A DNA stretch of 46,035 nucleotides from Deltaproteobacteria bacterium (lineage in GTDB: Bacteria; Desulfobacterota; BSN033; UBA1163): the NCBI GenBank assembly GCA_018333535.1, contig JAGXTA010000066.1, positions 1-46,035 on the forward strand, written 5' to 3'. Numbering within the stretch: position 1 is the stretch's first letter; each line of letters begins with the position of its first letter. The notes beneath the pieces were generated by a model. It was not told the origin of the DNA, searched no databases, and saw nothing but the letters and a program-made list of their open reading frames with translations. The translations under genes were made by a program, and so were the position numbers. Below, piece by piece: positions 31,566 to 39,929 of the stretch.

Positions 31566-32768
31566 TTATATTTCTCTTTCGATGATCGTAGCTACCCCCT
31601 GCCCACCGCCGACACAGGCATTGGCAAGGCCATAGCGTCCATTTCTGACTTTCAAGATCCGGGCGAGCGTGCCCACGAGGCGGGTTCCGGTAGCTCCAAG
31701 AGCATGCCCGATGGCTGTGCCCCCTCCCATTACGTTGACCCGGTCGGGATCGATCCCCAATTCCTTGATGCAGTTGAGGGCGACGATGGCGAAGGCCTCG
31801 TTGATTTCCCAGTAATCGATATCCTTAACCTCCAAACCAGCCCTCTCAAGGGCTATACGGCTGGCAGGGACAGGACCTGCTCCCATGATCGTGGGGTCCA
31901 CTCCGGCCAACCCAATAGAACGAATAGTAGCCATAGGGAGAACCCCCTTTTTCTTCGCAGTCTCCTTGGACATCAGGATCATAGAGGCTGCGGCGGCATT
32001 CAAAGGAGAAGAATTCCCGGCGGTAATCACTCCGTCGGGCTTGAAGGCTGGTTTGAGGTCTCTCATTCCCTCGAATGTGGCGTCGTCCCGGACGTTCTGG
32101 TCTTTATCCACGATGAGAACCTTTCCGTCTGCCTGCTCGGCTTCTATCGGGAGAATTTCATCTTTGAAAAACCCCTCCTTCTGCGCCTTTGAGGCTAACT
32201 GGTGGGCGCGAGTTCCCCAGCGATCCATGTCTTCCTTTGTAAATTTCGTCTGGCTAAAAAGCTTTTCAGCGGTCAGCCCCATGTTTGTAGAGGTCACCAT
32301 ATCCCAGTGTTTGTAAGCCGGATCGGTAAAAAGGGACGGATTCAGGGAGACGATCCCCCTGTCTTTGAGCGGAGCCCCCATGGGGACACGGGTCATATGT
32401 TCGAACCCGCCAGCTATTACGATATCTGCATTACCAGTTGCAATCTCCATAAACCCAATATGGATGGAAGCCATGCCGGATCCACACTGCTGGTCCACAA
32501 ATTTTGATGGGATCTTTTCCGGTAGATTAGCTAAAAAGATCGGAAAACGTCCTCCGTAAGTCCATTGTTCGCTTACGCCATAAGCAGACCCCAGGATAAA
32601 ATCATCAATTTCCTCAGCCTTGATCCCTGTGTGTTTGAGCAACTCAGGAAGGAGTTTGGCCATCAGTTCATCGGCTCTTAATTTGTGGAACCAGTCCCGC
32701 GCCGGGTCATTCGGTCTGGATCGGGACAGCGCTGTTCTTAAATACCCGGCAATCACCACTTCTCTCAT
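31566..32768 (-). CDS. Thiolase (acetyl-CoA acetyltransferase/acyltransferase)
   Basis: 400 residues. C95 in DQQCGSGMAS is the nucleophile; NEAFAIVAL, H355 in GGGTAIGHALGATG and C385 in NACVGGGQG complete the site. GHA in place of the usual GHP is a small deviation that keeps the His. The start has GGAGGAG. It lies between the crotonase/abfD genes and the FadJ-type gene, all on the same strand, and is the third thiolase in the window. It may release acetyl-CoA from acetoacetyl-CoA formed from crotonyl-CoA; this is inference from context. Confidence 0.93.
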   Translation of the reverse strand: MREVVIAGYLRTALSRSRPNDPARDWFHKLRADELMAKLLPELLKHTGIKAEEIDDFILGSAYGVSEQWTYGGRFPIFLANLPEKIPSKFVDQQCGSGMASIHIGFMEIATGNADIVIAGGFEHMTRVPMGAPLKDRGIVSLNPSLFTDPAYKHWDMVTSTNMGLTAEKLFSQTKFTKEDMDRWGTRAHQLASKAQKEGFFKDEILPIEAEQADGKVLIVDKDQNVRDDATFEGMRDLKPAFKPDGVITAGNSSPLNAAAASMILMSKETAKKKGVLPMATIRSIGLAGVDPTIMGAGPVPASRIALERAGLEVKDIDYWEINEAFAIVALNCIKELGIDPDRVNVMGGGTAIGHALGATGTRLVGTLARILKVRNGRYGLANACVGGGQGVATIIEREI

Positions 32769-32807
32769 CGTTTTTTTCTCCTCCGGTTATCTTGCCACTT
32801 TATTTGT

Positions 32808-32876
32808 CATTCCGGGCTTGACCCGGAATCCAGTTTTTTTAATCTGGATTCCCGCCTTCGCGGGAATGACGGGCTT
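32808..32876. repeat. Palindromic repeat, TCATTCCGGGCTTGACCCGGAATCCAG family
   Basis: CATTCCGGGCTTGACCCGG with AATCCAG on the left, and CTGGATTCCCGCC with TTCGCGGGAATGACGGG on the right. This is a very widespread intergenic repeat type in bacteria. A relative lies at 29047-29131. Confidence 0.75.
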
Positions 32877-32916
32877 GGGATAAATGTAAAAAAAGTGTTA
32901 GATTCGCAACAACAAA

Positions 32917-33708
32917 TCATTTGGTCTTAGCCTTCTTAAATTTCATTCGGTTCAATAATTGTTCAAGAGCCATTTGATGTTCCTCCGTATTCATACAGTC
33001 TATAAAGGCCGCCCGTTCATACTGGATGACCTGATCGAGCGTGGATTGCATGCCGTGACGCAAAATCTCTTTTGACTTCTGTATGGCCGGAGGCGGCATG
33101 GATGCAATCTGTTTGGCCATCTTTTTGGCTTCAGGAATCAATCGGCGATGGGGAAAGACCCGGTCAACCGCCCCTATTTCCAATGCCTCACGGGCATCAA
33201 AGGGCCTTGCAGTGAAGATCAGCTCTGCGGCTTTGCCATATCCGATGAGGCGGGGTAGGAAATAGGTGCTGCAAAATTCCGGTGTCACTCCTATACGAAC
33301 GAAGGCGCAGCTAAATTTCGCCCTTTCAGAGGCAAGACGAATGTCGCAGGTGAGTGTGACTGTAAAACCAAAGCCATAAGCAGGGCCATTGATGGCGGCG
33401 ATGATGGGTTTGGGGGACTGGATGAACGCCCTGGGGAAATCGAGCGATCCAAATTTAAATTTTCTTTTTTGATCCCTATCCTCTTTTTGCGCCTCTATAA
33501 ATCTATTCAGATCGGCGCCTGCACAGAAACCCCGGCCCCGTCCCGTCAGAATCAGAACCCGAATATCATCATCCTCTTCCGTCTCTTTGAGCGCATGAAT
33601 CAGCTCATTCTTCATCGTTTCACTCAGGGCATTGAGCGCCTTGGGCCTGTTCAGATAAATCAAGGCAATCTCTTCCTCCCGGATCAGTTCAATCTCTTCG
33701 TATCGCAT
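32917..33708 (-). CDS. Crotonase-superfamily protein (enoyl-CoA hydratase/isomerase-like) lacking both hydratase Glu residues
   Basis: 263 residues with the crotonase fold: NRPKALNALS near 20-29, GFCAGADL near 60-67 and the oxyanion-hole region AAINGPAYGFG. Compared with rat mitochondrial hydratase, the Glu144 position is T116 (GFGFTVTLTCD) and the Glu164 position is F136. Instead E144 follows Pro in GVTPEFCSTYFLPR, the position of the catalytic acid in PaaG-like and related isomerases. An isomerase or other crotonase chemistry is therefore more likely than hydration. The gene lies 12 bases after abfD with a good Shine-Dalgarno sequence, so the two probably act on linked substrates. Confidence 0.9.
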   Translation of the reverse strand: MRYEEIELIREEEIALIYLNRPKALNALSETMKNELIHALKETEEDDDIRVLILTGRGRGFCAGADLNRFIEAQKEDRDQKRKFKFGSLDFPRAFIQSPKPIIAAINGPAYGFGFTVTLTCDIRLASERAKFSCAFVRIGVTPEFCSTYFLPRLIGYGKAAELIFTARPFDAREALEIGAVDRVFPHRRLIPEAKKMAKQIASMPPPAIQKSKEILRHGMQSTLDQVIQYERAAFIDCMNTEEHQMALEQLLNRMKFKKAKTK

Positions 33709-33720
33709 CCGTTTCTTCCT

Positions 33721-35199
33721 TTACGGATTCGGCTTTCGGTCCTGAATCCCTGCCAACTTCTTGACCATCTTCTTTCTGGCCTCGATGTCATACTGCGTTG
33801 TAATCGCGATTGCCTCCATGACGGGAGACCCGCCCCCGTGATACGATCCCATCAGATGAATTCCTCCGCTGGCAGAGCAGAGGATATCGCCGATGTAGCG
33901 CCATAACTGGGCGGCATCTTCCGGGTGAATCGACGGGTTGCGGGTGATGTATTTGTAGAGAAGGTCCTTGGTTTCGGGGTTTACAAAATCTTCCTCATAG
34001 GGGAAGGTGGCCGGGATACCGCCGGCGATGTCGCAAAGAATCTCTGCTTCACGATAAACCGCTTCGCCGGTCAAACATCGCCCCACGTTGGCATAGATGG
34101 AATGGGGGATGTAGCTCCCCGGGCCGAAAGGGATGAATCCCACGCCGGGGACATAGAGCTCGGGTTTCCCCAATTCCGAAGCCGTAAATCCGGCCGCATA
34201 ACCCAGCTCGGATACCCGTATGATCTCAGCCAATTTATCCCGAACGTGCGGCGCTTTTGTGATGCCATTATATTCTGCAGCCAATGCCACTGCCCCGAGC
34301 ATTAAATCCCCCAGAGCCGGTTTACAGCCGGAGTAGCTATGGCGATGGAAGAGGGCAAACAGTAAGGCGCATGCTCCGCCATAAATTGTTTCTCCGCAGA
34401 GGAAGACTCGCTCCCACGGAATGAAGCAATTGTCAAAGATGACATAAGAGTCGGTATAGCCTGGAGTAAAACCCCTTTTGAAGTGTTGCCGATCCCGGAG
34501 GTTATGCACGGAGACCACCTGCTTCACCCCTTCCCAGTCTGCGGGGACAGCAAAGGCCAGAGCCCAATCCTTCTCCTCCGGAAGAAGCGCGCGTGTGGGA
34601 ACGACCAGAATCTCGTCAGCCACAGAAGCCTCCGAGATATGCAACTTGGAGCCCCGGACCACGATGCCATCGCTCTTCCTCTCCACAACACGGACATAAA
34701 GATCCGGGTCTTTCTGCTCGCTGGGCCGCTTCATCCTGTCGCCTTTGACGTCCGTCTGGGCGCAACAGCCGACCAGGTCTTCTTTCTGGAATCTCTCCAG
34801 CCATTTAACAAAGTTCTGATGGTATTGGGTGGCTCCTTTGTTCTGCTTGTCGGCCTCATAAGAAACGTTATAGATGGCGTTGGTCGCATCGATTCCCATG
34901 CACCGCTGAATGCAACCTCCGGCCACCTGACAGAGAAGCCGGGTCATATCCTGCTTCCTGTGCAGATCCTCCTTGCCCTGATGGATATGGCAGAATCGAT
35001 TGATCTTTTCGCCGGTCAGATGAGAGGTGGCCGTACACAGACCTTCATGTTTCGGATCGGCGGCATAATCGAGGGTCAACCCCATGGTGTTTATCGTCGG
35101 CATCTGGACCTCGTCATCCCGAGCGATCTTTTCACCATTCAAATAAATGTTGCGTCGCATTTTGCGCAACCCTTCGATATATTGCTGCTTGGATCTCAT
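33721..35199 (-). CDS. abfD: 4-hydroxybutyryl-CoA dehydratase / vinylacetyl-CoA isomerase family protein (AbfD)
   Basis: 492 residues of the 4-hydroxyphenylacetate-3-hydroxylase flavoprotein superfamily, size typical for AbfD. The four [4Fe-4S] ligands known from Clostridium aminobutyricum (C99, C103, H292, C299) map to C96 and C100 in GGCIQRC and H285 and C292 in FHRHSYSGC, with the same spacings. This distinguishes it from the oxygenase branch, which lacks the cluster. AbfD dehydrates 4-hydroxybutyryl-CoA to crotonyl-CoA by an oxygen-sensitive radical route. The ATG overlaps the TetR stop by 4 bases, and a crotonase follows by 12 bases. The usual partners (4-hydroxybutyrate dehydrogenase, CoA transferase) are absent here, so another substrate is possible. 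Confidence 0.9.
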   Translation of the reverse strand: MRSKQQYIEGLRKMRRNIYLNGEKIARDDEVQMPTINTMGLTLDYAADPKHEGLCTATSHLTGEKINRFCHIHQGKEDLHRKQDMTRLLCQVAGGCIQRCMGIDATNAIYNVSYEADKQNKGATQYHQNFVKWLERFQKEDLVGCCAQTDVKGDRMKRPSEQKDPDLYVRVVERKSDGIVVRGSKLHISEASVADEILVVPTRALLPEEKDWALAFAVPADWEGVKQVVSVHNLRDRQHFKRGFTPGYTDSYVIFDNCFIPWERVFLCGETIYGGACALLFALFHRHSYSGCKPALGDLMLGAVALAAEYNGITKAPHVRDKLAEIIRVSELGYAAGFTASELGKPELYVPGVGFIPFGPGSYIPHSIYANVGRCLTGEAVYREAEILCDIAGGIPATFPYEEDFVNPETKDLLYKYITRNPSIHPEDAAQLWRYIGDILCSASGGIHLMGSYHGGGSPVMEAIAITTQYDIEARKKMVKKLAGIQDRKPNP

Positions 35200-35816
35200 T
35201 TTTTCTGACTCCTTCTCTGCGTTAAGCCGCCAAGGCCATTCAGGGTAAATTTAAATATGAAATCAGCAAGTTCGCGCACCGAGACCCCCTTTTTCGCGTG
35301 GAACCACATTCTCGTTCGGGTAATCATCGAGGCAATCATAAAGCCGGCCAACTTCACATCTATTTCAGGGAGAAATCCGGCATCAATGCTTCTTCGAATG
35401 ACTTTTCGAATAATCCGATCATAGGTATCACGATAATCTACGATTTTTTTTCGTTTGTCGGGCGAGAGGTTGTCAAGGGCGACATCAAAAAGCAGCCTGG
35501 CAGACCTCCGGTAGCTCAACGAAACCTTGAGATGGCATTCAATGAAAAACCTCAACTGCTCAATGGGGTTGGTATGGTCATCGTCTTCCAGGTGTTTGAT
35601 GGGATGAATGAGCTGTTCCATCTCCTCTTGGAGCACCTCGAAGAGGATCTCTTCTTTGTCGGAGAAGAAATTATAGATGTTGGCCGGCTTACAACCATAG
35701 GATATCCCAATATCTCGCATGCTTGTAGCCCGGTAGCCCTTTTCCCAGAAAAGCCTTCGGGCTGTTTCCAGCATCTTCGCCTTTTGAAAACCAGGTTTTC
35801 CTCCGGCCTTAGTCAT
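35196..35816 (-). CDS. TetR/AcrR family transcriptional regulator, first gene of the abfD unit
   Basis: 206 residues. The DNA-binding domain is at the N-terminus (MLETARRLFWEKGYRATSMRDIGISYGCKPANIYNFFSDKEEIL, about residues 15-58). The remaining helices are ligand-domain-like, with a Lys/Arg-rich C-terminus. The gene leads an apparent operon TetR-abfD-crotonase (4-base overlap then 12-base gap), and a promoter with overlapping palindrome precedes it. Autorepression relieved by a CoA ester is the simplest reading. Confidence 0.92.
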   Translation of the reverse strand: MTKAGGKPGFQKAKMLETARRLFWEKGYRATSMRDIGISYGCKPANIYNFFSDKEEILFEVLQEEMEQLIHPIKHLEDDDHTNPIEQLRFFIECHLKVSLSYRRSARLLFDVALDNLSPDKRKKIVDYRDTYDRIIRKVIRRSIDAGFLPEIDVKLAGFMIASMITRTRMWFHAKKGVSVRELADFIFKFTLNGLGGLTQRRSQKK

Positions 35817-35876
35817 CTGAAGTGAACCAAAGAGTTAAACGAAAAGAATCGACGAAATGGTGTCTGATTTAAATAT

Positions 35877-35922
35877 ATTAATGAACGGCCATTAATCTAC
35901 CATATCGATTCAAACATGTCAA
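35877..35922 (-). promoter_or_regulatory. Promoter and TetR-type operator for the abfD unit
   Basis: On the minus strand TTGACA (35922-35917), a 17-base spacer and TAGATT (35899-35894, 4 of 6) form a good sigma-70 promoter. ATTAATG (35877-35883) and CATTAAT (35890-35896) form a perfect 7-bp inverted repeat around a 6-base centre, covering the -10 box and start site. This size and position suit a TetR-family repressor site. The remaining sequence to the ATG (35817-35876) shows no further element. Confidence 0.7.
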
Positions 35923-36051
35923 GAGAAAAATTGAGAGCATTGGGAAAATATTTTTCGCTCTCTGATTGCACAGATTTAAAAAATGATTCCAGAGATTTCT
36001 GGACTTTTTCAGAAATCTAAATTCCACTCCTGGTAACGCTTCGGTTACGGT

Positions 36052-36150
36052 GGGTATTTGATCCGATAGTCGATAGGCGGGGCCTGCTGCAGGTCTAACC
36101 CCGCCCCCAACATAGGCGGGACAGGAATGTCCCGCTTATCGGGTGTAATT
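36052..36150. repeat. GC-rich palindromic repeat (GGCGGGG family)
   Basis: GGCGGGGCCTGCTGCAGG faces CTAACCCCGCC, and GGCGGGACAGGAATGTCCCGC is a perfect short hairpin. It lies in the 357-base gap between the TetR promoter and the 3' end of the hydroxyacyl-CoA dehydrogenase gene. AT-rich TGATTGCACAGATTT-like repeats fill 35965-36025. No gene is visible there. Confidence 0.55.
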
Positions 36151-36173
36151 AAATTTTATCAGGAATCAGTAGT

Positions 36174-37061
36174 TTATCGGTTGTCCTTTTTCTCCCCGGG
36201 GAGGCGTTTTCCTTCGGGGGAGTATCTGTAAAACCCCTTTCCGGTTTTTCGGCCAAGACGCCCTTCCGCCACCATCCGTTCAATAAGATTTGAACTGGGG
36301 GTAAGATGTCCCACTCCCAGGGTCCTCATGCTCTGCCCGACCCGGGCACAGGTATCCAAACCGGCATTATCAGCGATTTCGAAAGGGCCGGCATTCCAGC
36401 CATAGCCGAGCCGCATTCCTGCGTCCACCTCTTCGGGGTTGACGATTCCCTGGTCCACCAGGTCCACAGCCTCCCGGAAGGCGGCGGAGAAGATCCGGTT
36501 CATCACAAAGCCGGGGATATCGCGTTGAACGCGAACCGGGGTTTTCCCCAGGGATTTTACAAAGGCCACTCCCCGCTCGAAGATTTCCGGAGAAGTTTTT
36601 TCTCCTTTGACGACCTCTACCAGTTCCATCAATGGCACCGGTCCGAAGAAATGCAAGCCCAGTACCCTCTCCGGTCGCCTTGTATTTTCAGCAAGGCGTG
36701 TGATGGGTATGGAAGAGGTATTCGTGGCCAGGGGAGTCTCCGGCCGGGAGATCCGGTCAAGTTTTTGAAAGATATTTCGCTTCAGTTTTTCGTCTTCCAG
36801 AGCGGCTTCGATGACCCAGTCCACTTCAGAACCATTCGATAAGTCTTTTTCCGGTGAAATCCGGGCAAGCACTGCCTGGGAGGGTTCCCTGAGAAGACCT
36901 TTGGTTTCTAACTTCTCCACAGACCGGCGGATTTCCCTGAGGGCCCTGTCCGTGATCGAAGTCTCTATATCCATGAGATAAACCCGGTATCCTGCCTGGG
37001 CCGATACCTGCGCAATTCCTGAACCCATAAATCCTGCACCCACCACCAGAATCTTCTCCAT
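36174..37061 (-). CDS. 3-hydroxyacyl-CoA dehydrogenase (3-hydroxybutyryl-CoA dehydrogenase type)
   Basis: 295 residues, the single-domain Hbd/PaaH size. NAD loop VGAGFMGSGIAQVSAQAG at residues 6-23, NTSSIPITR, LGLHFFGPVPLMELVEVVKG (with the family His), and RDIPGFVMNRIF are all in place. The C-terminal domain contains GMRLGYGWNAGPFEIAD and ends GRKTGKGFYRYS. It oxidises 3-hydroxyacyl-CoA with NAD. It is the last gene of the group that starts at etfB and has a paralogue at 40713. Confidence 0.94.
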   Translation of the reverse strand: MEKILVVGAGFMGSGIAQVSAQAGYRVYLMDIETSITDRALREIRRSVEKLETKGLLREPSQAVLARISPEKDLSNGSEVDWVIEAALEDEKLKRNIFQKLDRISRPETPLATNTSSIPITRLAENTRRPERVLGLHFFGPVPLMELVEVVKGEKTSPEIFERGVAFVKSLGKTPVRVQRDIPGFVMNRIFSAAFREAVDLVDQGIVNPEEVDAGMRLGYGWNAGPFEIADNAGLDTCARVGQSMRTLGVGHLTPSSNLIERMVAEGRLGRKTGKGFYRYSPEGKRLPGEKKDNR

Positions 37062-37104
37062 CTATAACTTCTCCGTTAAAAAATAAAGGATATCATATAG
37101 TTAT

Positions 37105-37265
37105 TAGCCGCGAAAATCCGAAATCCGAATTTCGAAATCCGAAACAATGACCAAAAATCAAATCTCAAATGACCCAAACGAATTATTTCTTATTGAATGT
37201 TTCGAATTTAGAACATTTGAAATTCGGATTTGTTTCGAATTTCGTGCTTCGATATTCGGATTTCT
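37105..37265. repeat. Dispersed palindromic repeat, CGAAATTCGAAA family, copy 3 (inverted)
   Basis: Starts CGCGAAAATCCGAAATCCGA and ends ATTTCGTGCTTCGATATTCG, i.e. the GAAGCACGAAAT end seen at 4690 and 16156 lies here on the right, in reverse complement. The inside is diverged. It lies between the hydroxyacyl-CoA dehydrogenase and an acyl-CoA dehydrogenase gene. Confidence 0.7.
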
Positions 37266-37287
37266 CTGATTCAATACAGCCTTCAGA

Positions 37288-38412
37288 TTACCCCAGTATC
37301 CTCTCGGCAACTCTATCTCTGAGTTCTCCTTCGGTCCCAAGGTCAACGCCAATCGCCCAGGCATCCCGGAAATAATGTTCAATGGCCTGCTCCGCCATAT
37401 AACCATAGCCCCCGAATATCTGGAGAGCCTCATCAACCACCCTCACCAATCTCCTTCCGGCCTCCAACTGGGTGATGGAAAGAAATCCGGGTTCTATCTT
37501 TCCCTGGTCATACTCGGTTGCAGACTTATAGGTGAGCCAACGGGTGACCTCAATATCCACAGCCATATCCGCCAGTTTATGTCGAATCGCCTGAAACTGA
37601 GAAAGTTTCTTGTTAAATTGGGCCCTCTGCTTGGCGTGTCCGAGCGCCCGGTCAAAAGCCCCTTGAGCGGTCCCTAAAGCCTGAGCCGCACTTCTGAGCC
37701 TCATCACCTGATAACAATGTTGAACATGCGCCATTCCTTCCCCTTTGTTTCCGATTCGACTCTCAAGGTCCACTTGAACTTCTCTGAAGTCAAGATCTCC
37801 AAAAGGGATCATCCTCAACCCCATCTTCTCAATCGGATGGACTGCGATGCCCTCCCGATCCCGCCCTACGATTAATGTGATCCACCCCTCCTTGGGTTCT
37901 TTACAGAGTGTGATGAAGGAATCTGCGAGAGTAGCATTGAGCACAAACCGTTTTTCCCCGCGGAGGAAATATTCATTTCCCCTCCTCTCGGAAACAGTGG
38001 AGAGGGAAGAGAGGTCCTGTCCATCTTCCGATTCAGCAAAGGCGATGCTCATTCGTTTTGTTCCCTTTGCCAAAGGGATAAGAAATTGCTCCTTCTGGTC
38101 TTTTGAACCGAACTTCAGGATGATCTCTGATCCGATATCGACCATGCTCAAGGCGCTTCCAATTCCGGAATCGACACTGCAGAATGCTTCGGCCGCCAGA
38201 ACGCTCTCTAAGAGACCCAGACCCTGACCCCCAAACTCTTCAGGGTAATGAATTCCAATGAATCCTAATCGGGCGGCTTTCTTCCATAGCGATTCGGGGA
38301 AGGTTCTGCTCTGATCCAGTTCCAGGGCCAGATCAGGATCAAACTCTCCCCGGGCAAACTCCCTGGCCGCCCTCTGAATATCCCTTTGCTCATCCGACAG
38401 TTCGAAATTCAT
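37288..38412 (-). CDS. Acyl-CoA dehydrogenase family protein lacking the canonical catalytic Glu
   Basis: 374 residues, a normal acyl-CoA dehydrogenase size, with FELSDEQRDIQRAAREFARGEF, LGFIGIHYPEEFGGQGLG, SIAFAESEDGQDLSSLST, RAQFNKKLSQFQAIRHKLADMA and ALQIFGGYGYMAEQAIEHYFRDAW. The catalytic base of the family (Glu in YEGT) aligns with L358 in GVDLGT, and the alternative position used by isovaleryl/long-chain enzymes is Arg or Ala here. It may use another base or act as the non-catalytic partner of the neighbouring dehydrogenase (38483-39625), as in mycobacterial heteromeric FadE pairs. The ATG gives the standard family N-terminus. Confidence 0.9.
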   Translation of the reverse strand: MNFELSDEQRDIQRAAREFARGEFDPDLALELDQSRTFPESLWKKAARLGFIGIHYPEEFGGQGLGLLESVLAAEAFCSVDSGIGSALSMVDIGSEIILKFGSKDQKEQFLIPLAKGTKRMSIAFAESEDGQDLSSLSTVSERRGNEYFLRGEKRFVLNATLADSFITLCKEPKEGWITLIVGRDREGIAVHPIEKMGLRMIPFGDLDFREVQVDLESRIGNKGEGMAHVQHCYQVMRLRSAAQALGTAQGAFDRALGHAKQRAQFNKKLSQFQAIRHKLADMAVDIEVTRWLTYKSATEYDQGKIEPGFLSITQLEAGRRLVRVVDEALQIFGGYGYMAEQAIEHYFRDAWAIGVDLGTEGELRDRVAERILG

Positions 38413-38445
38413 CCTCTTTCCCTCATCACCTTAAGTTTTTTCAAT

Positions 38446-38482
38446 CTTCATTCCGCAATCCGCATTTCGAAATCCGCAATCC
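38446..38482. repeat. Short CGAAAT-type repeat
   Basis: ATTCCGCAATCCGCATTTCG followed by AAATCCGCAATC resembles the ends of the CGAAATTCGAAA family. It lies between two acyl-CoA dehydrogenase genes and is probably a short relic. Confidence 0.4.
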
Positions 38483-39625
38483 TCAGAGTCCTAATCCTGC
38501 TGCGATGACCAAGTGCTGAATTTCAGAAGTTCCCTCCGGGATCTTGCTCAGCCTCCCATCACAGAGATACCTCTGAGCCGGATTGTCCATCCTCAGTCCC
38601 GAATTCTTCTGGATGGTCATTGCCTTCTGAACAATGCTCTGGACCGATTCACTGCAGAAGAGTTTGACGATGGAGGCATCTTTCATCGAAGCAAGGCCCT
38701 GATCAAAAAGCCAGGCGCCCCGAAAGGTCATATATCGCATGGCCTCAAGCGATGTTGCCATCTCCGCCAGGGTGAACCGAATCGCCTGTGATTTTGAGAG
38801 GAGTTGGCCCTGTCTCTTGGTTTTTTTTACATAAGAGAGGATGGCCTCGAATGCGGCCTGGCCGACTCCCGTGCTTCTAGCCCCATAGGTGAGCCTTCCC
38901 GATTTAAGAGTCTCTTCCATCTGACCCAGCCCTCCTCCCTCCTGTTCTCCAAGCATCCTCTCTTTCGGAACATAACAGTCGTCAAAGGCGAGCTCAGCCG
39001 TATCCGAAGAATGGTTCCCGAGTTTTTTCAATTTTTTAATCACAGAGAATCCCGGATCATCACGCTCCACGACAAAAAGATTGATGCCTATTCCCCGTTT
39101 TGCAGGATCGGTATAGGCGGCCACGGTCACAAAATCACAGATCGTTCCATTGGTGATAAAGGTCTTTAAACCGTTGAGCCGGTAACCTCCTCCCTGTCTC
39201 GAGGCTGTGGTCCTAATTCCGGAGGCATCCGAACCCGCATCGGGTTCTGTCAGGGCAAAGGCGCCGATCTTCTCCCCGCGCACCGCAGGAGAAAGATAGC
39301 TCCGTTTCAGTTCTTCAGACCCGTAATGGAGAATAGGGTCTGTGGCCAGACCTCCCTGAACCATGATGCCCGCGCCGATCCCCACGCAGATCCGATTCAA
39401 TTCTTCCACGGCAATACACTCAGAGACCTTTTCCAAACCCGGACCGCCATATTCCTTAGGACATCGGAGGCAGAGAAGATGTTCTGCGCCCAGAATCCGA
39501 AAGAGTTGAATTGGAAAGGTCTCTTTTCGTTCATACTCCTCGACCAGAGGGCTGACCTCTCTCTCATAAATTTCCCGGACCTTCTTCTGGAAGGTTTTCT
39601 GTTCTTCATTCAGTTCATAGAGCAT
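38483..39625 (-). CDS. Acyl-CoA dehydrogenase
   Basis: 380 residues from the ATG at 39625 (AAAGGAGG 11 bases upstream); a TTG 3 codons earlier sits too close to that site. Motifs: [79 protein letters not shown], and near the C-terminus [13 protein letters not shown] with the catalytic Glu at about E364. It would oxidise an acyl-CoA with ETF as acceptor. The adjacent dehydrogenase lacks this Glu, so the two may form a mixed complex. [15 protein letters not shown], a Cys-Asp variant of the usual RD-x-R motif, hints at a specialised substrate. Confidence 0.93.
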   Translation of the reverse strand: MLYELNEEQKTFQKKVREIYEREVSPLVEEYERKETFPIQLFRILGAEHLLCLRCPKEYGGPGLEKVSECIAVEELNRICVGIGAGIMVQGGLATDPILHYGSEELKRSYLSPAVRGEKIGAFALTEPDAGSDASGIRTTASRQGGGYRLNGLKTFITNGTICDFVTVAAYTDPAKRGIGINLFVVERDDPGFSVIKKLKKLGNHSSDTAELAFDDCYVPKERMLGEQEGGGLGQMEETLKSGRLTYGARSTGVGQAAFEAILSYVKKTKRQGQLLSKSQAIRFTLAEMATSLEAMRYMTFRGAWLFDQGLASMKDASIVKLFCSESVQSIVQKAMTIQKNSGLRMDNPAQRYLCDGRLSKIPEGTSEIQHLVIAAGLGL

Positions 39626-39671
39626 GTCAAACAATGCCTCCTTTAAATAAAAACCTATTAATTGTTCTTTG

Positions 39672-39862
39672 TGTAAGTGAGGGGGTTGGCTGTTTTTTCC
39701 CCCTCTTTGGCAAAGAGGGGTCAGGGGAGATTTTATAAATCATAGACAACTCCCAATCAGTCATATTTTTTCTGAGATGCTGAGATAGAGTCTTCAACTG
39801 CTTATCATAAGAATGCATTTGTTCTTAAAATCCCCCTCAATCCCCCTTTTCCAAAGAGGGAT
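39672..39862. repeat. Palindromic repeats, CCCCTCTTTGG/CAAAGAGGGG family, two elements
   Basis: CCCCCTCTTTGGCAAAGAGGGG (39700-39721) is a near-perfect hairpin preceded by GTGAGGGGGTTGG. AATCCCCCTCAATCCCCC with TTTTCCAAAGAGGGA follows at 39828-39862. The same family occurs at 27470-27573. The 304-base gap 39626-39929 shows no gene. Confidence 0.65.
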
Positions 39863-39929
39863 GTTAATAATGCTTATTCAATGCCTGCCCCTCTGGATTT
39901 TATTCTGCCATCACAGAATATCCTTCTCC

